Assembly: GCF_028290495.1 (NCBI RefSeq)
Contig: NZ_JAQGJT010000030.1
Coordinates: 1 to 63,702, forward strand
DNA length: 63,702 nucleotides
Reading direction: 5' to 3'
Source of the DNA: Tardiphaga sp.
GTDB taxonomy: Bacteria; Pseudomonadota; Alphaproteobacteria; Rhizobiales; Xanthobacteraceae
Positions 55,304 through 63,702 of the stretch are shown piece by piece (the first letter of the stretch is position 1; each line of letters begins with the position of its first letter). Made by a program: the position numbers and the translations under genes. The notes under the pieces are model-generated. The model saw only the letters and a program-made list of their open reading frames with translations. It did no database searches and was not told where the DNA came from.

Positions 55304-56752
55304 TTAGAAGGAGCGCAGAGCCTGAACCTGGCCAACAAACGTGCCCTGACCGCCAACGGAGGCGAGACCGGTCTTGTTGGTGAAGCCAGCGGTGTTGAGC
55401 GTGCCCGACAGGCCGGTTTGAACGAAGGCGTACTGGATTTCAGCCGAGAACGTCAGGTTCTTGACGGGGGTCCAGGCGGTACGGGAACCAACAGCGGAGA
55501 TCGAGAAGTTGGCATCGCCAGTGAGAGCGCTGCCAACGAACGTCGAGTTGTACCGAGCGACCATAAGCGCGTTACCCGCACCGGTGTTCTCGTGACGTGC
55601 GTAGCTGCCCCAGAGCGAGGTGCGCCATGCCGGGTTCCAGTAGTGCTCGAAGAACAAACGTGCGCCGAAGTCGGTCGCCAGCTGCAGGTCCGTACCGGTG
55701 CCGCCGCCAACCGGGCTCGCGAACACGGCGTCCATGTAGTTGCCGAGTGCGACGTTGTTGCCGTTGAACAGAGCGAAGCCAGCACCGCTGACCTGCGAGG
55801 TACCACCGAACACGTAACGGGTTGCGCCGTTCGCGTAGGTGATGTCGCCGCGCAGGGTGTCGCCCACGCCGGTCGGCAGGTTCTTGATTTCGAAGCCGGC
55901 GGTCAGAGCGTAGCCAAGCTTGTCATCGAAGTGACCGGTCGTCTCGTTCGCACCGTTGTAGGTCATTGCAACCTGGTGAAGCGCACCAGCGAAGTGCAGC
56001 GAACCCCAAGCCTGATCAAGGCGCAGGTTGGCGACGATGTCGGGCATCATGTTGCCAGCGGTCGAGCTGGAATAAATGGTGGTCCCGGGAACGTTCAACG
56101 CATCGTTGACATCATAGATGCCGCCGGTGCGGTAGGGGCGCGTGGTTTCAGCCGAGATCGTGGCCGAGAGGCCGTTACCGAGCGAAGCGGTGTAGGCGAT
56201 CTGCGGGATACCGGTCTTGTCATCCGAACCGCCGGTGAAGCCCGACGAGATCGACGGATGGGAGAGAACCCACTGGGTGTCGAACTGCGAGACGGCCTTA
56301 CCGAAGGTGAAACCAGCGAACTGGATGAAGGCGTAGTCGACTTCGTTGTTACCGCCGGCGATGCCGTCGGTTGAGTCAGACCACTGGAACTGGGTGTTCA
56401 CGAAGGTACGAACAACGCCGTATTCGGTGGCGGTGCGGGTATCCATGTTCAGGTTCGCGCGGACGCGGCCCGTGTAGTAGTCCTTGCTGCGGGTGTTGGT
56501 TGCGCCAGCGCCCTGGAAGAACGGGGTGCCGTAAACGCCCGAGGAGTTCAAGCTGGTATCGACGCGGATGAAGCCGCCGATCTTCAAGCAGGTGTCCGAG
56601 CCGGGGATGTAGTAGAAGCCAGCGCCGTACAGCGAGCAGACCTTCACGTATTCGACCGCTTTGGCCTTGACGGGGAGATCGGCAGCCTGAGCGCCACCAA
56701 TTGCGAGCAAGCCCGCGGCTGAGCCCAGAATCAGGCTCTTAATCGTCGTCAT
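55304..56752 (-). CDS. Major outer-membrane porin (Bradyrhizobiaceae type)
   Basis: 482 residues from ATG 56752; an ATG at 56764 is possible. Signal MTTIKSLILGSAAGLLAIGG, then the conserved start ADLPVKAKAVEYVKVCSLYG, AGFYYIPGSDTCLKIGGFIR with two cysteines, and a C-terminal beta-strand ending in Phe (QVQALRSF), as in trimeric porins. Codon choice is unlike neighbours (many GTT, AAC, TCC patterns), consistent with very high expression. Members of this family are often multi-copy. Strong terminator follows. Confidence 0.9.
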   Translation of the reverse strand: MTTIKSLILGSAAGLLAIGGAQAADLPVKAKAVEYVKVCSLYGAGFYYIPGSDTCLKIGGFIRVDTSLNSSGVYGTPFFQGAGATNTRSKDYYTGRVRANLNMDTRTATEYGVVRTFVNTQFQWSDSTDGIAGGNNEVDYAFIQFAGFTFGKAVSQFDTQWVLSHPSISSGFTGGSDDKTGIPQIAYTASLGNGLSATISAETTRPYRTGGIYDVNDALNVPGTTIYSSSTAGNMMPDIVANLRLDQAWGSLHFAGALHQVAMTYNGANETTGHFDDKLGYALTAGFEIKNLPTGVGDTLRGDITYANGATRYVFGGTSQVSGAGFALFNGNNVALGNYMDAVFASPVGGGTGTDLQLATDFGARLFFEHYWNPAWRTSLWGSYARHENTGAGNALMVARYNSTFVGSALTGDANFSISAVGSRTAWTPVKNLTFSAEIQYAFVQTGLSGTLNTAGFTNKTGLASVGGQGTFVGQVQALRSF

Positions 56753-57346
56753 GTAAACCTCCAAGTTGCTTTAGGGAAGGTTCCGCCGCGGGGTGATACA
56801 CCCTGCCAGCCAGTCCCTTTGTCCCTGACAACCCGCCAAGCGCTTCATGCCCCTGAACACGCACACCAGAAGGCGAGCGAGGTTCAGAACGAACCACCTT
56901 TACGGGACGACCTCGGGATGCCCCCCTCCGTCGCACCGTGAACATCTCCTAACCGTTTCAGTTGCGCAACGACGTTGCGCCCCAAAGCGGCCCCGTTTGG
57001 CCGTTTAGAAAACAGGTGTTGCAGAAATCACACTATTTCGTGATGAGGGATCGGTTTGTAAGCTCTTGTTTATGCATTCGAATTTCGCATGTGCGAGATT
57101 TACCGGCCGGGACGTCTGCAATCGCGCAATCCCCGGGCACTAAACGTCGTCGAATTGAGGCGCGCATGTGATCGGCGCGCGACCGACGATTCGGTAGCGG
57201 ATTCGCCGGGATCAGCCATTTGCGACGAAGCGCAGGGGCAGCAGAGGCCGGCAAGCCTGCAAGGATCGACGAATATCGCAGACTTATACGATCCATTGCG
57301 ATCTGCGCTTGCGGCGCGCTCGCGCGTCGGGCATATCGAGCTTGTT
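56753..57346. other. Long upstream region of the porin gene and of tRNA-Ser
   Basis: 594 bp with no convincing gene. On the minus strand it forms the porin leader. It contains a perfect odd palindrome, GCGCAACG-A-CGTTGCGC at 56964-56980, about 212 bp before the porin start. Near 57308-57337 a CTTGCG...CATATC pair with 18-bp spacing could be the tRNA promoter. Confidence 0.5.
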
Positions 57347-57438
57347 GGAGCTGTGGCCGAGTGGCTGAAGGCACCGCTTTGCTAAAGCGGCATACCTTTT
57401 ACCGGGTATCGAGGGTTCGAATCCCTCCGGCTCCGCCA
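57347..57438 (+). tRNA. tRNA-Ser (anticodon GCU)
   Basis: 92 nt with encoded CCA. Acceptor GGAGCTG pairs with CGGCTCC (57428-57434). D arm starts GGCCGAGTGGCTGAAGGC. Anticodon stem CCGCT/AGCGG encloses loop TTGCTAA with anticodon GCT at 57381-57383. Long variable arm CATACC...GGGTATC, typical of serine tRNAs. T arm GAGGGTTCGAATCCCTC. Reads AGC/AGU. Followed immediately by a decayed mobile element. Confidence 0.97.
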
Positions 57439-57659
57439 CCCTCTTTTTGAGTGAATCAAAAAACCCCAATAGAATCAACAATTTGCGCACGTCTCCGTTG
57501 GACGTGTTGCACGTTTTGTTGGACGTTTTGTTGCGCACCGGAAGCCAGCTGCGGCGCGCTCGTCTTGCAAGGTCCGCTTAAGCGCGCCGCCCCCCCCTTC
57601 GAACTGAATCCCCCAATCCCAGACGACCGGAACCTTGTTTCGGCCAGCTGGAGAGCCGT

Positions 57660-58510
57660 GCTTTCAACGATAAAAACAGTGCGGTCGATCATCGTCCGTG
57701 CTGCGCCGACCTCGGCCTGGCGAATGGCGCGCGTCGCCTCGACATCGACTATGATCGCCGCCTTCAAGTCGATCAGGTAGTTGATAGGCAAGGAAAGCAT
57801 GCCTCTTGTGAGCGCCGCTCCATTGCGCAGCGGGATCCGATCGGGAGATGAACTTCGGCACCGTCTCGCTCGCCGCGCCCAAGGCCGCCTCATCAAGCGT
57901 GTCGAGATACTCGCAGTCAGACCGGCGCGTCCGGGCGATCGCCTGCCAGTCATGCTGGCCAGCGCCTGCGACCGAGCGCTGCTTGTTGGCGTCAGCGGCA
58001 ATGAGGCTGGCGTCGACCGCATAGGCCGCGCCTTCGACTAGTCCTTCCGCCATACAGCGCCGCACTGCCGTCTCGAACAACTTGCGCAACAGATCGCAAT
58101 CGCGGAATCGACCATGCCTATTCTTGAAGAACGTCGAATGATCCGGCACTTCGCGTCGAGGCCGAGCCGGCAGAACCAGCGGTAAGCAAGATTCAAGTGG
58201 ACCTCTTCGCATAACCGCCGTTTAGAGCGAATGCCGTAGCAGTAGCCGACCAGCAGCATCCGCACGAGCAGCTCAGGATCAATCGAAGGACGGCCGGTCG
58301 AACTGTAAAATGGAGCCAGCTTGCTCCGAATGCCCGACCGGTCGACGAACCGGTCGATCACTCTCAGCAGATGGGCGGCAGGCACGTCCCGCCCGAGCGA
58401 AAACGCGTAGAAACAAAACCGCCTGATCAATCTGCTGGGCACCCTACATCGATTCAGCCTCCGCCAATACTGACAATGAATCAGCAATCGCGCTCGGCTT
58501 CGACAAAGGT
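57660..58510 (-). pseudogene. IS1182-family transposase, decayed
   Basis: Fragments of one DDE transposase in three frames. N-terminal part (58510 to about 58140): FSLGRDVPAAHLLRVIDRFV, FYSSTGRPSIDPELLVRMLL, HLNLAYRWFCRLGL. Next frame: VPDHSTFFKNRHGRFRDCDL, MAEGLVEGAAYAVDASLIAA (catalytic Asp), SRSDPAAQWSGAHKRHAF. Third frame from about 57795: NYLIDLKAAIIVDVEATRAI, RQAEVGAARTMIDRT, then the match stops. The C-terminal third with the last catalytic residue is lost. At least two frameshifts and a truncation; not active. I could not fix the terminal repeats. Confidence 0.85.
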
Positions 58511-58820
58511 TTTTCAACACAATCAGCCATGAGCAGTCACTCGCCCTCATTCATGTAAAGTCGCGCAAGCCGGACTGCGCGTTGTGCTCACGTCACGATA
58601 TCGCTGATCGTATTGGCCGCGATGAGCATGGCCACGATCTACACCATCGGAACCCAATAGCCGCTCCGGCAACCCGACATGTGGCACGGCCGGGAGCTTC
58701 CAGCCTTGCGCCAGAAGCCCCTCAAAGCTTCTTCCTTCTCTGGCCCGGTCTCACCTGGATCGAAAGCTAGCGATTGTCATCCATCGTGTGGCGCCTTCCG
58801 ATAACGCCCAATCTGGTTGA
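58511..58820. other. Stretch between IS remnant and sorB without a gene
   Basis: About 310 bp. A 62-codon open frame at 58582-58770 has no recognisable features. Probably debris of the mobile element and the sorB 3' flank. Confidence 0.4.
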
Positions 58821-59147
58821 TCAATAATTCTCCGATAGATACTCGACAATTTTTCCGACATCGGCGTCGTCAATCGGCGCGCCATAGACCTTGATCATCT
58901 TCGTCACCTCGGCCTGCCAGAAGCTGGCCTTGAAGGCCGGCCCCTGCGGCTGGGTTTTGATGTAGTCTGGTGAATGGCAGGCCGTACAGTTGTTCTGCAC
59001 TGCCTCGAGGTTCTTTCCCGACTTCAGTTCCGCTGCGTCATCCGGAACTTGATAATTGACCGGCTTGGCGCCAACGGCACCCATGCCTGACAGGGTGATG
59101 GTCAGAGCAGCGAAACCGACCAAAACAACGCGCTTTCCATATGTCAT
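58821..59147 (-). CDS. sorB: Sulfite dehydrogenase cytochrome c subunit SorB
   Basis: 108 residues from ATG 59147. Signal peptide (MTYGKRVVLVGFAALTITLS), then a single class I c-type heme site CTACH (VQNNCTACHSPDYIKTQPQG) and the later Met-type axial region FWQAEVTKMIKVYG. Takes electrons from SorA and passes them to the respiratory chain. Starts 11 bp after the sorA stop. Confidence 0.88.
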   Translation of the reverse strand: MTYGKRVVLVGFAALTITLSGMGAVGAKPVNYQVPDDAAELKSGKNLEAVQNNCTACHSPDYIKTQPQGPAFKASFWQAEVTKMIKVYGAPIDDADVGKIVEYLSENY

Positions 59148-59158
59148 GATTGTTTCCC

Positions 59159-60367
59159 TTATGCCGCCGTCACGCGCGTGGTCTCGACCACGTTGCGCAG
59201 ATAGCCAGCCGGGTTCCACAACGCCTCCATCGGCTGAACCTTGCCGTCATTGCCGGTAGCGCGGACTTTCAGCTCATGATCGCCGGCCGCCAACTTCACC
59301 GGCATCTGCCATTCCCTGAAGGAGAATTTGCCGAGATCTTTGCCGAGCGATGCAGCCGTCCAGTTCTTTCCGCCATCGCTGGAAACGGAGACATCCTTGA
59401 TCCCACTTCCGCCATCGAAGGCGATGCCCTTCAATGGAATCTCCGTGCCGGCCTTCAACTTCGCGCCATCGGACACATTGGTGATGAAGGAGCGGATGGT
59501 AAACTTGTTGATCGGGATCGTTGCCTTCGGCGCGGTACCAGGTGGCACGCTATTGTTGTCTGTATCGGGAATCCGGTAGGCGGACTTCATCCAGAAGCCA
59601 TCGAAAACGCTGTCGATCACCGTGATCTCGTTCAGATGCTTGACCCAATAAGTTCCGTAATAGCCGGGCACGATCAATCGCAGCGGAAATCCGTTCAGGA
59701 AAGGGAGATCGGCGCCGTTCATCGCATAGGCCAGCATCACCTCGCCGTCGCGAGCGTGGTCGATGTCGAGTGCCTTCGCGAAGTCCGGCGTCTTGTCACT
59801 CACCGGGCCATCCATGCCCGCGAATACCACCTGTTTCGCTCCACCCTGCACGCCGGCAGCGTCAAGCACGGATTTCAGTGTCACACCTGTCCATCGCGCA
59901 TTTCCCATGGCGCCGTTGCCAAGCTGACCGCCGGCGACTCGCGGCGTCATGAAGCCGCGACTGTTGCCAGAGCACTGATTGACCGCGACGAGCTCGACCG
60001 ATGGCAATTTCTTGAGGTCGGCCAAAGACAGCTTCAACGGCTTGTCGACCTTGCCTTTGATCTCAAGGCTGAAGGTCTCGGGATCAAGGTCGTAAGGGAT
60101 GTCGGCCAGATGGTACCGCACGAAGAACGCATCATTCGGCGTGATGACGTTGTCGTTGAAGACCGAAAAAGGTGTTTCGAGCTGTGGCGGTCGGCTGGTG
60201 AGCCCGATCATCGGGCGCTTTTGCGGGTATGTGACCAGAGGGCGTTCGCCGTTTTCGAACGGCAACGTCACGGTTTCAGCGGCTAAGCTCGCAAGCGTCG
60301 ATCCGCCGATCGCACCACCAGCCAGCATGAGCGCACCGCCTTTGAGGGCGACTCTTCGATTCATCAT
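59159..60367 (-). CDS. sorA: Sulfite dehydrogenase molybdenum subunit SorA
   Basis: 402 residues. Tat signal MNRRVALKGGALMLAGGAIG. Molybdopterin oxidoreductase of the sulfite-oxidase family: Mo-ligand Cys in VELVAVNQCSGNSRGFMTPR, cofactor-binding NGFPLRLIVPGYYGTYWVKH, and a C-terminal dimerisation domain with FDGGSGIKDVSVSSDGGKNW. Oxidises sulfite to sulfate in the periplasm. ATG 60367 behind GGGAGAGACGTC. sorB follows directly; one operon. Confidence 0.92.
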   Translation of the reverse strand: MMNRRVALKGGALMLAGGAIGGSTLASLAAETVTLPFENGERPLVTYPQKRPMIGLTSRPPQLETPFSVFNDNVITPNDAFFVRYHLADIPYDLDPETFSLEIKGKVDKPLKLSLADLKKLPSVELVAVNQCSGNSRGFMTPRVAGGQLGNGAMGNARWTGVTLKSVLDAAGVQGGAKQVVFAGMDGPVSDKTPDFAKALDIDHARDGEVMLAYAMNGADLPFLNGFPLRLIVPGYYGTYWVKHLNEITVIDSVFDGFWMKSAYRIPDTDNNSVPPGTAPKATIPINKFTIRSFITNVSDGAKLKAGTEIPLKGIAFDGGSGIKDVSVSSDGGKNWTAASLGKDLGKFSFREWQMPVKLAAGDHELKVRATGNDGKVQPMEALWNPAGYLRNVVETTRVTAA

Positions 60368-60584
60368 GACGTCTCTCCCACGGGGACATATTCCCTTACG
60401 ATGATGAACGCACATATCTCGGAATTACTCCAAGCCAATTGCAGGGGCCGGCACTTTCGCGGCATTCCCGGCACTGCACCGCAACATGCCGTAGATAGTG
60501 GCATCTTCATCGCGGGAACCGGTTAGTTCTTTACACTCGCAATCACCGCACCCGCCCGACGCAACTTGAATTATGGGGGATCAC

Positions 60585-60674
60585 ATGGCGTTCACATCGA
60601 CGGTGTTCGCAGCGTCCCTGGCAATCTCGATGATTGGGCACTCGCCTGACCAACTTGCCCGTCCGCATCGGTGA
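60585..60674 (+). CDS. Possible 29-residue peptide
   Basis: ATG at 60585 behind GGGGGATCAC, ideally placed for a ribosome site. The peptide MAFTSTVFAASLAISMIGHS ends DQLARPHR and a TGA; its first 18 residues are hydrophobic and signal-like. It lies alone in the 614-bp gap between sorA and the next gene. It could be a small membrane or leader peptide, or the start of a lost secreted protein. Confidence 0.3.
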   Translation: MAFTSTVFAASLAISMIGHSPDQLARPHR

Positions 60675-60806
60675 TCATCTCCCAGGTCACGGAAGCTACT
60701 CTACGGACGGCGGACGGATTCGCTCCGCGCCGTGTCCGTCGCGCGATATCCCCGCCCATAGGCGGAGGCGGAACAGGTTTCCTCTCTCCGGCGGCCATGA
60801 CGTTAG

Positions 60807-60962
60807 ATGGCAATCGGTAAGTTCGCGACGCCAAGGGAAACAATCGTTGCCGGGGTCCTGAAGCGCACTACCTGCAAGCTTCGCATCCTCTTCTGCGCGC
60901 CCGACAACCGTCATGTCGGCGAGCATGAACCCGACGGCATCTTCATGATCGTAATGCGATAG
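60807..60962 (+). CDS. Possible 51-residue protein
   Basis: Open frame MAIGKFATPRETIVAGVLKR ... RILFCAPDNRHVGEHEPDGI ... VMR. GC-biased third positions are moderate. An antisense frame over the same bases is also coding-like (AEEDAKLAGSALQDPGNDCF), so strand is uncertain. No ribosome site of note. Confidence 0.25.
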   Translation: MAIGKFATPRETIVAGVLKRTTCKLRILFCAPDNRHVGEHEPDGIFMIVMR

Positions 60963-60981
60963 AGTTGGAGCGGTCACGGGA

Positions 60982-61251
60982 TCAGACGTTGCCGACCATC
61001 CAGGCCCGGGCGTCGCGCTGCGCGGCTGCAATCTCGACATCCGTCATCGTCTCGGCGACTTCGCGGCGCATCGCGATGGCGTCCACGCGGCCTTTGATGG
61101 CGGCAAGGTTGAACCATTTATGCGCGGCGATCAGGTCGACGAAGCCGGAGCGACCGCTGGCCCAGTACAGCCCGCGCTCGAAAAGCACATCCTGAATGGC
61201 GCTGGTCTCGATCGGCATGGCCGCCGCGAAATCGATCTGCCCCTGAAACAT
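60982..61251 (-). CDS. Short Sel1-like protein
   Basis: 89 residues. Core DVLFERGLYWASGRSGFVDL followed by IAAHKWFNLAAIKGRVDAIA is a single Sel1-type helix pair (the HKWFNLAA piece is diagnostic), then MRREVAETMTDVEIAAAQRD. Short versions like this are frequent in the Bradyrhizobium group. No signal peptide, function unknown. Starts ATG 61251. Confidence 0.78.
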   Translation of the reverse strand: MFQGQIDFAAAMPIETSAIQDVLFERGLYWASGRSGFVDLIAAHKWFNLAAIKGRVDAIAMRREVAETMTDVEIAAAQRDARAWMVGNV

Positions 61252-61950
61252 CGTTCAATTCCTTTTGTCTTTTTGCTCTTGTTTGTTTTGGCCGCCCTGA
61301 TCCGAGCGCGGCCCCCGTCCGTCTTTGTCGCAATCCCCACCGCCGGTTGCCGGCTTGTTGGGATCATCATGACCAGACAAATTTGAAGAGCAGTTTAAGC
61401 ATCGCGATGAACGAAACCTGAAGGCGACGGCCATCGCGGGCGCGGCGCGATACAGACGTCCCGCAATGTCAGGGGTTTCGGAGTTTCAGCAGCTTCCGTT
61501 TACCGTGCCGCCTGGCAATGCCTTCACTATCGAAGAAAGCACGCGGATTTTCCGGCTGTTGTCAGGCGAGACGCCAGCCTGCGCCGAATGCGCGGCGCCA
61601 AAAATATTCGGGCATCGGGATAAGGATATCGGCCGGGGTTCAACCCCACGGCGGAAAGACGAGGGCGTCGGCAACACGTCAGGATCAGATCTCACGGGGT
61701 AAACCGCCGGTGAGACCGCGGACCTATGTCCGCATCGTACAGAACACCAATACGAATACTGCGTTCTTGCCGGACCGATCGCGGGAGGGCACGCCCTGCC
61801 CTTAAGTACGGTCCAGCCGTTGACCTGATGTCTCGCCGACACCCTCTTTCGTCAACATGGCCCGCACCACAAAATCCGCTTCGAGAAGCAAACTTCGCCG
61901 AGGCCATTGTGACGTCGCCGGCAGCGCCGGCAGTCTTTGGGGAGAAGAAG
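61252..61950. other. Intergenic stretch without supported gene
   Basis: About 700 bp. Open frames at 61466-61702 (plus) and 61486-61842 (minus) overlap each other and neither has recognisable motifs or a ribosome site. I see no repeats or RNA-like structure worth naming. Confidence 0.45.
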
Positions 61951-62055
61951 TTACTTCTTCTTGGCGACCTTCTTGGTCTTCTTCGCGGTCTTCTTCACGG
62001 CGCTCTTGGTCGCCTTCTTCACTGCCTTCTTCGCCTTCTTCGCTTTCTTGGCCAT
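61951..62055 (-). CDS. 34-residue lysine-rich histone H1-like protein
   Basis: ATG at 62055 behind GGAGGCACCAC, TAA at 61951-61953. The protein begins MAKKAKKAKKAVKKATKSAV and continues with KKT, AKK and VAKKK units: about half its residues are Lys and most others Ala, Thr or Val. This resembles the C-terminal tail of histone H1 and small DNA-compacting proteins of other bacteria. Easily missed because of length; a longer out-of-frame minus-strand frame (61802-62116) covers it but has Glu-rich, non-natural composition. Confidence 0.78.
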   Translation of the reverse strand: MAKKAKKAKKAVKKATKSAVKKTAKKTKKVAKKK

Positions 62056-62594
62056 GTGGTGCCTCCGAATGGTGAGATGACTTGTTCGCTGCGTGCACTC
62101 GGGAATCGAAATGCACTACATTCCGAATACACCAACGATTTCAAAAGAACAGTGTCCTGCTTAAGGAAGTGTTGATGACGCAACGGCGCATTTGCCCTAC
62201 GGGCTCAGTCATAACTTGCGAAGTACACATCTGACGACCGCCGGAAATGCCTGAAAACCCTACGTCTTCGTTTGTCAATATTTCAGAAAATGCCTATCCT
62301 GCGCACACAACCGCAATTTTCGATATCAGATAACTACACAAACGAGCGGCGCTACCGAATCGCATGGACCGACGCAAAACGCACCGCGCTGAATCTGAGT
62401 CGGATTTTTTGGCAATAAAAAAATTTTCGCGAAAATCGCGTTAGCCTCTTCGCACGCCCTGCCACAACCGCACTTTTCGCCGAATCGCCAACGGCTGATT
62501 CGCGCGTTCATTTCGGTCAGGTGAGACGTCACGGGCCGCCCATCGACGCAAAACGACGCCGCGCGTACGAGCGCCGGCGTCGTTTTCAGTGCGT
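62056..62594. other. AT-rich intergenic region before gatB 3' end
   Basis: About 540 bp without a gene, AT-richer than the rest of the window. Contains the perfect 14-bp palindrome ATTTTCGCGAAAAT (62423-62436) and ends in the large gatB hairpin. The part next to 62055 should hold the promoter of the lysine-rich protein gene. Confidence 0.5.
62550..62586. terminator. Bidirectional hairpin terminator at the gatB 3' end
   Basis: Perfect 12-bp stem AAAACGACGCCG (62550-62561) / CGGCGTCGTTTT (62575-62586), loop of 13 bases. Ends in TTTT on both strands. It begins 8 bp beyond the gatB stop. Confidence 0.8.
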
Positions 62595-63702
62595 TCAGAT
62601 GCCGAGCTTGGACTTCAGGAGATCGTTGACCGCCTGCGGATTGGCCTTGCCGCCAGACGACTTCATCACCTGGCCGACGAACCAGCCCATCAAAGCCGGC
62701 TTGGCTTGCGCCTGCGCCACCTTGTCAGGATTGGCCGCCATGATGTCGTCGACGACCTTCTCGATCGCCCCCATGTCGGTGACCTGCTTCATGCCACGGG
62801 CTTCCACCAACGCGCGCGGGTCGCCGCCCTCGGTCCAGACGATCTCGAACAGGTCCTTGGCGATCTTGCCGGAGATCACTTGCTCGCCGATCAGATCGAC
62901 GATCGCGGCCATCTGATCGGCCTTCACCGGCGAGGACACAATGTCCTGGCCTTCCTTGTTGAGGCGGCCGAACAGCTCGTTGATCACCCAGTTGGCGGCG
63001 AGTTTGCCGTCACGGGCCTTATCCTTGAGGCCCTCGAGCACCGCCTCGAAGAATTCGGCGCTCTCGCGCTCGCTCACCAGCACGGCAGCGTCGTAAGCCG
63101 ACAGGCCGAACGCGCTGATGAAGCGCGCCTTCTTCTCGTCCGGCAGTTCTGGCAGGTCGGCCTTCAGGGCGGCGACGTATTCCTCGCTGAATTCAAGCGG
63201 CAGCAGGTCGGGATCCGGGAAATAGCGGTAGTCGTGCGCCTCTTCCTTGGAGCGCATCGAGCGGGTCTCGCCCTTGTTGGGGTCGTAGAGCCGGGTCTCC
63301 TGGTCGATCGTGCCACCATCCTCGAGCACGCCGATCTGACGGCGCGCCTCGACATCGACAGCCTGGCCGATGAAGCGGATCGAATTGACGTTCTTGATCT
63401 CGCAGCGGGTGCCATATTCGGCGCCGGGCTTGCGCACGGAGACGTTGACGTCGGCGCGCAGACTGCCCTTCTCCATGTCGCCGTCGCAGGTGCCCAGATA
63501 ACGCAGGATGGTGCGCAGCTTGCTGACATAGGCCTGAGCCTGCTCGGCGCTGCGCATATCGGGCTTGGAGACGATCTCCATCAGCGCCACGCCGGAGCGG
63601 TTGAGGTCGACGTAGGACATCGTCGGGCTCTGGTCGTGCAGCAGCTTGCCGGCGTCCTGCTCCAGATGCAGCCGCTCGATGCCGACCGTGATGCTGTCGC
63701 CG
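62595..63702 (-). CDS. gatB: Asp-tRNA(Asn)/Glu-tRNA(Gln) amidotransferase subunit B, C-terminal part (cut by window edge)
   Basis: About 369 residues visible; the N-terminus is outside. Subunit B of GatCAB, which amidates misacylated tRNA. Motifs: [79 protein letters not shown], and the C-terminal tRNA-binding helical domain ending [20 protein letters not shown]. The frame is open to 63702. Confidence 0.96.
   Translation of the reverse strand, partial: GDSITVGIERLHLEQDAGKLLHDQSPTMSYVDLNRSGVALMEIVSKPDMRSAEQAQAYVSKLRTILRYLGTCDGDMEKGSLRADVNVSVRKPGAEYGTRCEIKNVNSIRFIGQAVDVEARRQIGVLEDGGTIDQETRLYDPNKGETRSMRSKEEAHDYRYFPDPDLLPLEFSEEYVAALKADLPELPDEKKARFISAFGLSAYDAAVLVSERESAEFFEAVLEGLKDKARDGKLAANWVINELFGRLNKEGQDIVSSPVKADQMAAIVDLIGEQVISGKIAKDLFEIVWTEGGDPRALVEARGMKQVTDMGAIEKVVDDIMAANPDKVAQAQAKPALMGWFVGQVMKSSGGKANPQAVNDLLKSKLGI

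Noticed and set aside
56739..56945. Possible leader peptide overlapping the porin start
   Set aside because: GGAG touches its ATG, leaving no spacing, and the sequence is Arg/Gly-rich without signs of selection.
57490..57535. Short tandem GTTGGACGT/GTTGCACGT units after tRNA-Ser
   Set aside because: Only two or three imperfect units; too short to call an attachment site or array.
57284..57538. Minus-strand ORF containing a PEGFEPSIPG phrase
   Set aside because: It is the antisense reading of tRNA-Ser; this phrase is a well-known false translation of tRNA genes.
61802..62116. Glu-rich 104-codon minus-strand ORF
   Set aside because: It is the shifted frame of the lysine-rich protein; AAG codons read as GAA/AGA give an artificial Glu/Arg chain.

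Overview
The window is a high-GC (about 64%) alphaproteobacterial chromosome segment. Gene content and order point to the Bradyrhizobium/Rhodopseudomonas/Afipia group (Nitrobacteraceae). The supporting markers are an aspartate-rich (Mg-type) hemB, an ExoR-type Sel1 protein, an LdtR-type MarR regulator, a Bradyrhizobiaceae-type porin, the rpoZ-rsh-pdxJ-acpS-lepB-rnc-era-recO order, and several short palindromic intergenic repeats. I name the group from family resemblance and did not search any database.

Left part (1-20.5 kb). A 5' fragment of dgt lies divergent from erpA. A minus-strand block follows: a periplasmic RND pump (permease plus fusion protein), a secreted amidohydrolase and a hybrid histidine kinase. 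Then come xthA, exoR, a region of tiny genes and intergenic signals (11.0-13.3 kb), ldtR, an acyl-CoA synthetase, and the hemB/RDD/bpt group. The left part ends with mntH and a likely Mur-type operator.

Middle (20.5-36.7 kb) is accessory in character. It holds a decayed Tat-exported deaminase, three MFS exporters, a compact arsR-aqpS-arsC-arsH operon that uses an aquaglyceroporin in place of ArsB, a class III adenylate cyclase, a second RND pump, a CNNM/CorC protein and a Tat-exported LigI-like hydrolase.

Housekeeping run (36.3-48.4 kb), almost all on the minus strand: rpoZ, rsh, pdxJ, acpS, lepB, rnc, era, a small membrane protein, recO, parC and a second arsC. A single plus-strand acyltransferase interrupts it between pdxJ and acpS. 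To the right lie a NYN protein, a family 5 uracil-DNA glycosylase, a peroxiredoxin, smpB, mscL, dapA, a soluble lytic transglycosylase and a highly expressed-type porin with a strong terminator.

Right end (57.3-63.7 kb). tRNA-Ser(GCU) is followed by a decayed IS1182-family element, then by sorA/sorB (sulfite dehydrogenase), a short Sel1 protein, a 34-residue lysine-rich histone-like protein, and the 3' part of gatB.

I do not see a clearly new multi-gene system such as a defence island, CRISPR array or biosynthetic cluster. The best candidates for something undescribed are the tandem pair of related 73-77 residue proteins with a nearby orphan terminator and a duplicated palindrome (11.8-13.1 kb), and some very small ORFs near the right end.
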